A DNA stretch of 13,130 bases from Candidatus Sulfopaludibacter sp. SbA3 (GTDB lineage: Bacteria; Acidobacteriota; Terriglobia; Bryobacterales; Bryobacteraceae). Below are positions 1 through 7,404 of this stretch, one piece after another. The stretch spans positions 1 through 13,130 of the forward strand of contig CAMDKT010000096.1 in assembly GCA_945900935.1 (NCBI GenBank), read 5' to 3'. A model generated the notes under the pieces. That model ran no database searches, was not told the origin of the DNA, and saw only the letters and a list, made by a program, of their open reading frames with translations. A program made the translations under genes and the position numbers. Numbering within the stretch: position 1 is the first letter of the stretch; every line of letters begins with the position of its first letter.

Positions 1-264
1 GTGGGCAAGCCTGGGCGGGATCACGACTGGCATGGGTTTTCCATGTGGCTTGCAGGGGCGGGTGTAAAGGGCGGGCAGGCGATCGGGGCGACGGATGAGC
101 TGGGATTTGCCGCTGTCGAAGATCGTGTTCATGTGTCGGACTTGCATGCGACACTGCTGCATTTGCTGGGTCTGGACCACACGAAATTGACGTATTTCTA
201 TCAGGGGTTCGATCAGCGAATTACCGGAGTGCGCGGCGAAGTGGTTCGGAAAGTGTTGGCGTAA
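1..264 (+). CDS. DUF1501 family protein, C-terminal part (5' end outside window)
   Basis: The frame is open from the first base and ends at TAA 262-264, giving 87 residues. The sequence matches the end of DUF1501 proteins, which have a sulfatase/alkaline-phosphatase-like fold: GRDH near residue 5, GFSMWLAGAGVKGG, ATDELGF, then DLHATLLHLLGLDH and a closing R/KVLA. These proteins are usually 400-500 residues, so only about the last fifth is here; the GTG at base 1 is an internal valine codon, not a start. Many DUF1501 proteins are exported and found beside DUF1553/DUF1549 cytochrome-type proteins in Planctomycetes and Acidobacteria, but any such partner would lie to the left. The substrate is unknown. 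The last 52 bases overlap the 3' end of the convergent ankyrin gene. Confidence 0.9.
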   Translation: MGKPGRDHDWHGFSMWLAGAGVKGGQAIGATDELGFAAVEDRVHVSDLHATLLHLLGLDHTKLTYFYQGFDQRITGVRGEVVRKVLA

Positions 265-944
265 CCCATGGCGTCGAGTTCGTCGGCGGCCTCGGGATCG
301 ACAGGGAAGCCGGCGGCAAGCATGTTCCGGACAACGTCGTGACGACCTAACCGGGCGGCTTCGATGAGTAGCCGGATGTCCTGCTTGCCAAGCGCTTCCG
401 GATGCGGGGTCTGAGCCGGATGCTGCCAAAGTTGGTGAAGCCAATAATCGAGGGGTGTCGCTTCCGGCGCGGTTTCGCCAAAGTCGGCGCGGCCGAAGCG
501 GATGGCTTGGCGACGGGCGGTGTGGTTGTGGATGTTGATGATATCGGGGCGGGCACCGTGGGCAAGCAAAAGCTGGATTGTAGCGCTGTCGCGGCCGCGG
601 CGAATGGCGTGGTGGAGCGTCATTTCGCGGTCACCCTGGCGGGACCGGAGATTTGGATCGGCACCGGCACGGAGCATCTTTTCGACGCCTTCGACGTCGT
701 CGAAATCGAGCATGCGAAGCAGGCAATAGCTGAGCCACGGAGGTTCGAGTTTCGGAGAACCGAGAATGGCTTCCAGGACGCCGTGGTTGGTGTGTTCGCA
801 GGCATGATACAGCGCTTCATGGTGGTTGGGGTCGGCACCCGCGTCTAACAGTTGCTGGGCCATGTGGTGGAGTGCCGCGGCGTCGGCGGACGGGGGTTGG
901 GCAGAGAGTTCAACGAGGGCCATCGTGGCGGCGAGATCGATCAT
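213..944 (-). CDS. Ankyrin-repeat protein, probably truncated at its C-terminus
   Basis: This 243-residue protein has no signal peptide or membrane segment and should be cytoplasmic. Ankyrin-like helical pairs are visible around residues 24-40 (QQLLDAGADPN), 44-62, 82-98 (VEKMLRAGADPN), 109-133 (TLHHAIRRGRDSATIQLLL, HGARPD) and 190-216 (RLLIEAARLGRHDVVRNML, AGFPVD). Such repeats mediate protein-protein contacts; no partner or enzymatic domain can be named. The start ATG (942-944) overlaps the murB stop (TGA 941-943) as ATGA, so translation is probably coupled to murB. After DAMG (residues 225-228), where another repeat would be expected to begin, the sequence turns into 15 unrelated residues that lie largely antisense to the end of the DUF1501 gene. 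I infer that the original 3' end has been lost. Confidence 0.8.
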   Translation of the reverse strand: MIDLAATMALVELSAQPPSADAAALHHMAQQLLDAGADPNHHEALYHACEHTNHGVLEAILGSPKLEPPWLSYCLLRMLDFDDVEGVEKMLRAGADPNLRSRQGDREMTLHHAIRRGRDSATIQLLLAHGARPDIINIHNHTARRQAIRFGRADFGETAPEATPLDYWLHQLWQHPAQTPHPEALGKQDIRLLIEAARLGRHDVVRNMLAAGFPVDPEAADELDAMGYANTFRTTSPRTPVIR

Positions 945-1900
945 AGGAACTGCACTTCTTCTTCAATGGAAAGTTCAAATCGGTCGTTGACACGGGTTTT
1001 TAGCTCCGCGAGGAGGGCGAGCAGTTCGGCGGTGGTGCCGCCGCCCGCGTTGTAAACGAGATTGGCGTGATAATCGGCAACTTTGATTCCGCCGATTTGC
1101 AGACCTTTGACGCCTACCTCTTCCAGAAACCAGCCGGCGGGAACTTTCCCTTCGATCACCTTGTTCGCGGGGACGGCGGCTCGGGCTTTTTCAGGAAGGT
1201 CCTTCAACAGAAAATTCTTGAAGATGCTGCCGGCGCAGGCCATTGCAGGCGGGAATTTGGCGTCCCTGGCCGCGCGAATCTGTTTCGACTTCTCTTGCTG
1301 CGCTTCGCGGTTTCCTGCCTCGAATTTCAATTTGGCGGAGAGGATTTGGAACGTCTTGTGGTCCTTAAACCGGGAGTGGCGATAGCGGAAGCCGCACTCC
1401 TCATTGGTCCACTCGCGGATGGCTGCGCCGTCAAAGAACTGCACCGACTCGACTCGCTGATGAATCGATTGGCCATACGCTCCGGCGTTGCCGTAAATGG
1501 CGGCGCCAACCCAGCCTGGGATGCCGGCCATGGATTCCATTCCCGCCAGCGAATGGACGTTGGCGAAATCGATGAGAGCGTTAAGATCGGCTCCGGCGGC
1601 GACGGTGACTGTTCGCACATCGGCGGTGATTTCGGTCGCGCTATAACGGAGAATAGCTCCGGCGTAGCCGTCGTCACTCACAATCAGATTCGTCCCGGCG
1701 CCGATGGAAGTCCAGCGGAGATTGGACGAAGCGAGAATTCTATAGGCCTCTTGAAATGCCAGAGGCGTCGCGGCATCGGCCAATAGCAGGCAGGGGCCGC
1801 CTAGCCGGAAGCGAGTATGGTGGCGCAGTTCTGCGCCGGGAAGCACGCGCAGGCCTTCCACTTGCGAGAGGCGGCGAAGTACCTCAACGGGGACCGTCAT
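941..1900 (-). CDS. murB: UDP-N-acetylenolpyruvoylglucosamine reductase (UDP-N-acetylmuramate dehydrogenase)
   Basis: MurB reduces UDP-GlcNAc-enolpyruvate to UDP-MurNAc with NADPH and FAD, the second committed step of peptidoglycan synthesis in the cytoplasm. The 319 residues have the usual length and order of motifs: HHTRFRLGGP (27-36), the FAD-binding GAGTNLIVSDDG (68-78), AGIPGWVGAAIYGNAGAYG (125-143), the substrate-site CGFRYRHSRFK (169-179, with Tyr173-Arg174), the catalytic serine in CAGSIFKN (Ser225), AGWFLEEVG with LQIGG (255-271), and the terminal glutamate in EEEV (Glu315). Residue assignments are by comparison with the E. coli enzyme from memory. One small oddity is Phe230 in place of the proline common after FKN. 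The ATG start is 48 bases from the divergent ABC remnant. No clear Shine-Dalgarno sequence is visible. It is co-oriented and overlapping with the ankyrin gene downstream. Confidence 0.96.
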   Translation of the reverse strand: MTVPVEVLRRLSQVEGLRVLPGAELRHHTRFRLGGPCLLLADAATPLAFQEAYRILASSNLRWTSIGAGTNLIVSDDGYAGAILRYSATEITADVRTVTVAAGADLNALIDFANVHSLAGMESMAGIPGWVGAAIYGNAGAYGQSIHQRVESVQFFDGAAIREWTNEECGFRYRHSRFKDHKTFQILSAKLKFEAGNREAQQEKSKQIRAARDAKFPPAMACAGSIFKNFLLKDLPEKARAAVPANKVIEGKVPAGWFLEEVGVKGLQIGGIKVADYHANLVYNAGGGTTAELLALLAELKTRVNDRFELSIEEEVQFL

Positions 1901-1947
1901 TATTATCAGGCTAACCGGAATGGCGCGGCTGAGTCTAACATTTCAGC

Positions 1948-2205
1948 GTGAAGAAGGTCTTTCAGACCGATGAAGTGGAAGCCCACGCATTGAACGACAT
2001 TCACATGGAGATTCGGCGCGGTGAATACGTGTCGATCTCGGGACCATCGGGGTGCGGCAAGTCGATGCTGCTGGAGGAGTTGCACGCCGGCGGGGCAACC
2101 ATTTGCATGGTGATGCACGACCCGCGATTTGCGCGCTGCGCTGAGCGGAGCATTCGCCTGTTCGACGGGCGCATTGTGGAGGAGCGCGTGATGGCGGCAT
2201 CATAG
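1948..2205 (+). pseudogene. Remnant of a MacB/LolD-type ABC transporter ATPase with an in-frame internal deletion
   Basis: The 85-codon frame (GTG start, TAG end) reads as the two ends of one ATPase. Residues 3-39 are the N-terminal part, including HALNDIHMEIRRGEYVSISG and Walker A GPSGCGKS (32-39). Residues 40-85 match the far C-terminal part: LLEELHAGGATICMV, the H-loop histidine in MHDPRFA (His57), and LFDGRIVEE. About 130-140 residues that should lie between, with the Q-loop, ABC signature and Walker B, are absent. In intact relatives Walker A continues with Thr-Leu-Leu; here Ser is followed by Met-Leu-Leu, consistent with the join falling between Ser39 and Met40. No permease gene of the MacB/FtsX type follows. 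Such a product cannot hydrolyse ATP; it is most simply a decayed gene, although the frame is kept. Confidence 0.85.
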
Positions 2206-2211
2206 AACGAT

Positions 2212-2922
2212 ATGGCCGCCAAATTCGCCGGATTCCCGAAGCAGGGATTGACGTTTCTCCAAGAGCTGAAAGCGAACAACGATCGCGAGTGGTTCACGCC
2301 GAGGAAGGCAGTATTTGATGAGAGCGTGAAGGCGCCGATGGTGGCGCTGGTGGAGGCGGTGAACGGGGAGTTGGCGACGTTCGCGCCGGAGTATTTGACG
2401 GAGCCGGCCAAGGCGATCTATCGCATCTATCGCGACACGCGGTTCAGCAACGACAAGACGCCGTACAAGACGCATATCGCGGCGAATCTGCATAAACAGG
2501 GAGCTGACAAGCACGCGGCGGCGGGCTATTACTTCAGTGTGGGCGCGGACGAGATTGAGATCGCGGCGGGCGTCTACATGCCGGGGCCGGAGGAGTTGCT
2601 GAAATTGCGGCAGCATATTTCGGCGAACTTCGCGGAGTTTTCAACGCTGGCCGCGGACAAGGCGGTGACGAAGCTTGTCGGGTCATTAAAAGGGGATTCG
2701 CTGGCGCGCCCGCCGAAAGGTTTTCCGCCGGATGATCCGGCGATCGATTGGATCAAGAGGAAGCAGTGGTATTACTTTCACACCGATTTGGATTTGGGAA
2801 TTGCACTGACGACGAAGCTTCTTCCGGAGATTGTGAAGCGGTTTAAAGCAATGGCCCCGATGGTCGCGTTTTTCAATCGCGGTCTGACGCCGCGCAGTCA
2901 ATCGCGCGATTTTCTAAGATGA
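2212..2922 (+). CDS. DUF2461 (TIGR02453) family protein
   Basis: The 236-residue protein fits DUF2461 over its full length, and the family is typically about 220-240 residues. Landmarks are the opening FPKQGLTFLQELKANNDREW (8-27), RIYRDTRFSNDKTPYKTH (71-88), GYYFSVGADEIEIAAGVY (105-122), and PPKGFPPDDPAIDWIKRKQW (167-186) near the C-terminus. No biochemical function is established for this family as far as I know, so none is assigned. There is no signal peptide, so it is presumably cytoplasmic. The ATG lies 7 bases after the ABC remnant's stop. Its own stop TGA (2920-2922) overlaps the next gene's ATG (2919-2921), which suggests the two are co-translated. Confidence 0.93.
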   Translation: MAAKFAGFPKQGLTFLQELKANNDREWFTPRKAVFDESVKAPMVALVEAVNGELATFAPEYLTEPAKAIYRIYRDTRFSNDKTPYKTHIAANLHKQGADKHAAAGYYFSVGADEIEIAAGVYMPGPEELLKLRQHISANFAEFSTLAADKAVTKLVGSLKGDSLARPPKGFPPDDPAIDWIKRKQWYYFHTDLDLGIALTTKLLPEIVKRFKAMAPMVAFFNRGLTPRSQSRDFLR

Positions 2923-5042
2923 AAAGAATGGTATTCGTCTTCCTGCTTCTATCCTTCGTGGCCGCCGCGCAGCCGGCCGCTACGTATCGCCAAGGCCATT
3001 CGCACATGGGCGAGGGCTTCAACGAAGGACCGCGCCAGAAGCCGTGGGAAATGCCGGGAGTGGGACACGTTTCGTTCGCCATCACCCACAAAAACCCCGA
3101 GACGCAGAAATGGTTTAACCAGGGCGTGGCGCTGCTGCACTCGTTCTGGTATTACGAGGCCGAGCGTTCCTTCCGCTGGTGTTTGCAGTTGGAGCCGGAG
3201 AACGCCATGGCGTGGTGGGGCCTTGCCGGAAGTCAGGCGGGCGGCAAGCGCGCGAAGGAGTTTCTGCAGGAAGCGTCGAAACGCAAAGGCGGCGTCAGCG
3301 AACGCGAGAGGCTGTACATTGAAGCCGACGTGGCGGGCTTGATTCCGGATCTGGGCGCAAAGGGAGACGAGCAGCAGCGCCGCCATCTTTTGGAACGGCT
3401 GGTAATGAAGTACCCGGACGACTTGGAAGCCAAGGCGTTTCTGGCGCTGAACATGATGGGAAGCGCGCGAATGGGCGCGGAGTTGTTGATTCGAGAAATA
3501 CTCGCCAAAGCGCCGGATCATCCGGGCGCGCACCATTACCGCATTCACAATTGGGACGGGAAGGACCCGGAGTTTGCCCTGGTGAGCTGCAAGCGGTACG
3601 GCGAAGTGGCCTACGGAATTGGTCATGCGGTCCACATGCCGGGGCATGTGTATGCAGGCGCGGGGATGTGGCATGAAGCCGCAATTTCCATGGACGCGGC
3701 GACGCGCGTGGAGAAGAAATATATGCAGGACCGCCAGACGTTCCCGTTCGAGAATTGGAACTACGCGCACAACAAGAATTATCTGGCCTACATTCAAGCG
3801 CAGTTGGGAATGGAGAAGGCCGCGCTCAGCGCCGGACGGCAACTGATGGCCGCGCCGCGGATGGAGAAGGAGAACCGCCGCGGCGACGCGTTCCCGCTAC
3901 ACATGGAGGCGCAGGTTATCTTGCTGCGGACGTATGTGCGGTTCGGGCGGTGGAAGGAGTTGCTGGGGCCGGAGCAGTTTGAGTGGGACAGCGAAAAGTT
4001 GGGCAACAAAGTGCAGCGAGCATACGTGGAAGCGTTGGCGCACACGGCATTGGGTGACACGGTGAAGGCGCGAAAGTCGCTGGAAGCGTTGGAGGCGTTG
4101 AAAGAAGATGTCACCAAAAAGAACGATTATTTTGTGAAGTCCTGGTATCCGGTGATGGTTCGCGAGGTGAAGGGGAAGCTGCTGCTGGCTGGGGGAAAGA
4201 CGCTGGAAGGGTTGACGGAATTGGGCGAGGCGGCGCTGGCGTGGGGCGCGCTGCTGCGGGAGCAGAATGATCCGCCCTTCTATCCGTCGAATGTTTATGA
4301 TGATTTGGGGCTGGCTTATACAACCGCGAAGAGCCCGGTGCTGGCCAAGGCGGCGTATGGGAAGTCCTTAGAGCTGGTGCGCAACAATGCCTGGGCGCTT
4401 ACCGGGCTGGGGGAAGCGCACACGGCGATTGGGGATAAGGAAAAAGCGGCGGAATTCGCCGGCCGGCTGCGGCACGTTTGGAGTGATGCCGACGCGCCGC
4501 CAATCGCGGCAGGGAAGGCCGTCGACGTCTCGCCGGGACCGCAGCGGAACTATAAGAAAACGACGCTGGCGGCGCTGGGTCCGGACCTGTGGACGCCATT
4601 CACCGCGCCTCGGCTGGATGCGTTGGACCCGCAACGCAAGAAGGTCACTCTCGAAGAATACGCCGGGCGGAATGTCGTCCTGATTTTCTACCTCGGACAG
4701 GAGTGCGCCCATTGCCTGGAACAGCTTCAAGCCGTGGCCAAGCGGAAGGAAGATTTCGAGAAACGCAACACGGCCGTGCTCGCGCTATCCAGCAATAAAC
4801 CGGAGGATAACGCCGACTCCGTGAAGATCAAGGAACTGCCGTTCCGGCTGCTCTCCGATGAGCGGTTTGAAAACGCCAAGCGCTATTTGTCCTACGATGA
4901 TTTTGAACGTCTCGAACTGCACTCAACCGTTCTGATCGACACCAAGGGAAAAGTGCGTTGGGCGCAGCGCGGGGGAGATCCGTTCACCGACTTTGATCGC
5001 CTCTTTAAGGAAATCGACCGGACGAATAAATCTTCCGAATGA
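2919..5042 (+). CDS. Exported TPR protein with a C-terminal peroxiredoxin/thioredoxin-like domain
   Basis: The 707-residue product begins with a Sec signal peptide (MKRMVFVFLLLSFVAAAQ), so it acts outside the cytoplasm. Residues about 60-520 are alpha-helical TPR-type repeats: clear units near 62-95 (WFNQGVALLHSFWYYEAERS), 470-485 and 488-518 (AWALTGLGEAHTAIGDKEKA). Between them are the histidine-rich motifs HHYRIHNWD (205-213) and HAVHMPGHVYAGAGMWHEA (236-254), typical of one large family of bacterial TPR proteins. Residues about 560-700 form an AhpC/TSA-like redoxin domain: VVLIFYLGQECAHCLEQL with a Cys596-x-x-Cys599 pair, then VLIDTKGKVRWAQRGGDPF. The fusion suggests a periplasmic thiol-redox role with the TPR part binding a partner, but the substrate is unknown. 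A second in-frame ATG at residue 4 is possible; the first is favoured by the ATGA overlap with the DUF2461 gene. Confidence 0.92.
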   Translation: MKRMVFVFLLLSFVAAAQPAATYRQGHSHMGEGFNEGPRQKPWEMPGVGHVSFAITHKNPETQKWFNQGVALLHSFWYYEAERSFRWCLQLEPENAMAWWGLAGSQAGGKRAKEFLQEASKRKGGVSERERLYIEADVAGLIPDLGAKGDEQQRRHLLERLVMKYPDDLEAKAFLALNMMGSARMGAELLIREILAKAPDHPGAHHYRIHNWDGKDPEFALVSCKRYGEVAYGIGHAVHMPGHVYAGAGMWHEAAISMDAATRVEKKYMQDRQTFPFENWNYAHNKNYLAYIQAQLGMEKAALSAGRQLMAAPRMEKENRRGDAFPLHMEAQVILLRTYVRFGRWKELLGPEQFEWDSEKLGNKVQRAYVEALAHTALGDTVKARKSLEALEALKEDVTKKNDYFVKSWYPVMVREVKGKLLLAGGKTLEGLTELGEAALAWGALLREQNDPPFYPSNVYDDLGLAYTTAKSPVLAKAAYGKSLELVRNNAWALTGLGEAHTAIGDKEKAAEFAGRLRHVWSDADAPPIAAGKAVDVSPGPQRNYKKTTLAALGPDLWTPFTAPRLDALDPQRKKVTLEEYAGRNVVLIFYLGQECAHCLEQLQAVAKRKEDFEKRNTAVLALSSNKPEDNADSVKIKELPFRLLSDERFENAKRYLSYDDFERLELHSTVLIDTKGKVRWAQRGGDPFTDFDRLFKEIDRTNKSSE

Positions 5043-5058
5043 CGGAACGAAATCCGTC
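5041..5058 (+). terminator. Small hairpin at the end of the TPR/redoxin gene, weak terminator candidate
   Basis: GACGGA (5041-5046) and TCCGTC (5053-5058) pair over 6 bp around a 6-base loop, starting inside the stop codon, and are followed by only two T. The stem is short and the T tract poor, so termination here is uncertain. Confidence 0.25.
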
Positions 5059-5087
5059 TTGCATCGTATAGCCAGTTAACCGGATAC

Positions 5088-5136
5088 TCTCCGCCAGAGA
5101 GACCCTTTCCCCAACGACAACCCCCTCTGGCGGAGA
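5088..5136. repeat. 12-bp perfect inverted repeat between two convergent genes
   Basis: TCTCCGCCAGAG (5088-5099) is the exact reverse complement of CTCTGGCGGAGA (5125-5136), with a 25-base C-rich spacer. It lies between the ends of the TPR/redoxin and SPFH genes, where a bidirectional terminator would be expected, but there is no T tract on either side and the loop is long. A protein-binding site or the edge of a mobile or repeated element are alternatives. The pairing is certain; the role is not. Confidence 0.5.
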
Positions 5137-5238
5137 CCCGGATTGATCGAGTCGAAACGGGATGCAATGGCAATTCAGGAGCCTGGACTGTCCAATAATC
5201 CCAGTTACGTGTATTTTCGCAACTGAAAAATGACCGTT

Positions 5239-5252
5239 CGTGGCGCGCCACG
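5239..5252 (-). terminator. 14-bp perfect palindrome, possible terminator for the SPFH gene
   Basis: CGTGGCGCGCCACG is its own reverse complement. Read on the minus strand, downstream of the SPFH stop codon, it can fold as a 5-bp stem with a CGCG loop and is followed 8 bases later by a run of five T. The stem is short and the T run distant, so it is a weak terminator candidate; a dimeric protein-binding site is equally possible. Confidence 0.3.
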
Positions 5253-5306
5253 GCTGGCGGCTGGCAGTTCAACTGAGTACCGTCGAAGAAACCATTTCGA
5301 ATAATT

Positions 5307-7250
5307 CTATTCCGCTGGCTTTGACTGTTCCGGAAGTTCCGCCGGAAACTCTGTAAACGACGGATCTGAATTTGGTTTCGAGGTGAAGATTGATTGGAGG
5401 GCCGCGAATGGTGGAGCGCTTGGAGCGACGAACGGAATCTTTGCAAGGCCGATCGCTTTAAGGAATTCAATCTTGGCTACGTTATCCTTGCCGATAATGT
5501 CGGCTAGATCGCGAAGTGCGTCGTTCTGCAACTGATTGAGCCCTCGTTTGTCGATATTTCGCGCTTCGGTTTCCGCTGCTGCTTGAGCAGGCTGAAGGAA
5601 GCTGAGCCTGACTGTTTCAAGTTTATCCTCTAAGGCCTTGGGAAGGTTGAGCTTGATTACCTCGAGCTTTTCAATCCGGATTCCGTACTCGTCCAACTTC
5701 GAACTCAGGGCCGCTTGAGCGCTTTCCAGCGTAGCCGGCATGAAGTGGTGTGAATTTTCCGAAGCCTGCTGGGCTGGGCCATAGTATTCCTGGATATATG
5801 CCTGTATGGACGGCGAAATCAATTTAGCTGCTGAGAGTCGACAGATATGTTCTCGTAAGCTGCTGCCGGCAAGGATCTGGATCCATTTTTGTGCTGCTTC
5901 CGTGAGCTTTTTGTCGTAGTATTTCTCGCCGCGCGGGTCGTCTGAATATGCTCGCGGAGTACCTTGATGAGATCCATCTTCGTGAAAATCCGCAGCGATT
6001 CGTTGAACGTAATGGTTGGGATTTGCAATCTGCCAAAAAATTCCGAGTTCAAGCCTGACGGCGATCCCATCACTAGTCTGAATCGCTTCGCTGGTGTACT
6101 TCATAAGCTGCGTCTTGTATGTGATGCGGCCCTTGTATTCTTCGCCTTTCCACGCCGAAATTGTTGTGTATCCTCCGGTCGCATCAACCATCGCTGTCAG
6201 CTTCTTGTTTCGCAATAAGATGACTGCCTCTCCAGGCTCCCACAAGATCAATTCCTTAGTGCCAAACGCATACCTCATCCGAAGATGGCCGTATCGTGTG
6301 GCTCTGTATTGTGCGTAGCGTCTGCTGTTCCTAAAAACGAACACGCCGCCGACGAGTGCTGCGACCAGGAATCCGGCCATCGATAGCCACGTCATCATAT
6401 CCTCCCTGTGCTTTTTCTCTTTAGCGGCGTTCTTGGCCGCTTCTGCCCGCGCGGACCGCTCCGTTTGCTCAACGCGAGCGGCGAGTGATTTGCGCAAAGT
6501 GTACGCATATCCTATCGTTCCGTTCGGATCGATGCCTTTCAAAATGTTGAACAATCGCCCCGCCTCGTCGTACCTAATATATCGGCTTTGCTGTTCAAGA
6601 TATGTCTTTTGTTCGTTCGACAAGGGAGACTCTTTGATGGCTAGTTGTAGCTGGGGGTAATCTTTTCCGACATCTGAGTCAAGATCGCCCCGAGTTGATT
6701 CGGGATTATAGAAGCTTTTGGCTTCGGCATCATAAATGGAATTGATTCGATCAATGATGGCCTTCAAATGCACAGATTCGTCCTCGCCGCCCCTTGTTTG
6801 CCAGCTTGCCATTATTCGTCGCAACTGCCTTTGACGTTCGCCTTCAACCGTCGGCAATCTCTCCAAAGATGACAGCGATTCACCCAGCTCACAAGAATTT
6901 CGACTAAGTCGCAGTATGGTCATTCTAGTGCCGATCTCTTCGGAAGTCTTAATTGAGTCGGCTAACTCGTCAATTGTTGCGCCTATTCCAGGCAACTCGA
7001 TGAGCTTTATAGCATTCGAAAAACGGGCATTGACCGCCATTTCCTCACTAATTTTTCGTACTCGTCGATATTCCTCGTTAAGGAACACACACTTTGGGTC
7101 ACTGCGATGATTCGCTCCAGACGGAGCTTTGCGCTTCGCCACAATTAGTGGGGATTGTGCGCTTACAATCGAAACGGTGAGCGCGAGCGATAGGAGGACG
7201 AAAGGGCCGATCATGATGGTCTTCACCAAAGTTAGGGTTTCTCTGAGCAC
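5307..7250 (-). CDS. Exported, membrane-anchored SPFH/band 7 domain protein with a large N-terminal extracytoplasmic domain
   Basis: The frame encodes 647 residues from a GTG at 7250; an in-frame ATG at 7214 (residue 13) is an equally plausible start and still gives a signal peptide (IGPFVLLSLALTVSIVSAQS). Residues 33-284 contain no domain I recognise; they are charged and helical, with a possible coiled coil at 255-285. A membrane segment follows at about 286-306 (TWLSMAGFLVAALVGGVFVF), then basic NSRRYAQYRATR, which places the C-terminal part in the cytoplasm. Residues about 325-560 resemble SPFH/band 7: TSDGIAVRLELGIFWQIANP (392-411), VQRIA, a helical LREHICRLSAAKL, and the AQAAAETEAR segment (555-564). 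The tail is proline-rich. SPFH proteins organise membrane microdomains or chaperone membrane proteases. No NfeD or protease gene is adjacent. Base composition is visibly lower in GC than in the neighbouring genes, which hints at a separate origin. Confidence 0.82.
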   Translation of the reverse strand: MLRETLTLVKTIMIGPFVLLSLALTVSIVSAQSPLIVAKRKAPSGANHRSDPKCVFLNEEYRRVRKISEEMAVNARFSNAIKLIELPGIGATIDELADSIKTSEEIGTRMTILRLSRNSCELGESLSSLERLPTVEGERQRQLRRIMASWQTRGGEDESVHLKAIIDRINSIYDAEAKSFYNPESTRGDLDSDVGKDYPQLQLAIKESPLSNEQKTYLEQQSRYIRYDEAGRLFNILKGIDPNGTIGYAYTLRKSLAARVEQTERSARAEAAKNAAKEKKHREDMMTWLSMAGFLVAALVGGVFVFRNSRRYAQYRATRYGHLRMRYAFGTKELILWEPGEAVILLRNKKLTAMVDATGGYTTISAWKGEEYKGRITYKTQLMKYTSEAIQTSDGIAVRLELGIFWQIANPNHYVQRIAADFHEDGSHQGTPRAYSDDPRGEKYYDKKLTEAAQKWIQILAGSSLREHICRLSAAKLISPSIQAYIQEYYGPAQQASENSHHFMPATLESAQAALSSKLDEYGIRIEKLEVIKLNLPKALEDKLETVRLSFLQPAQAAAETEARNIDKRGLNQLQNDALRDLADIIGKDNVAKIEFLKAIGLAKIPFVAPSAPPFAALQSIFTSKPNSDPSFTEFPAELPEQSKPAE

Positions 7251-7404
7251 ACATAAGCAAGGGAGAACGCGAGCGTACTATTCGGTCTCCTCAACTGGAC
7301 CTTAGCCCGGCAAGGATCAAACGACCCTTTGCGTTCTTTAAGGAGTACAATACATCATAGTATCGTAGTCTCGGAACCCTAAATTTACGGTCGGCATTCA
7401 AGAA

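Noticed and set aside
1067..1786. Open frame of 239 codons on the plus strand opposite murB
   Set aside because: murB is certain from its catalytic motifs; the opposite frame shows no recognisable domain and is a by-product of GC-rich codon use.
2949..3842. Open frame of 297 codons on the minus strand opposite the TPR/redoxin gene
   Set aside because: It lies wholly within a well-supported gene and its His/Arg/Leu-rich translation resembles no protein family.
7321..7370. Promoter-like AT-rich stretch (TACAAT, TATGAT on the other strand) between the divergent SPFH and hydrolase genes
   Set aside because: Several -10-like hexamers occur, but none has a convincing -35 box at 16-18 bases in either direction, so no promoter is called.
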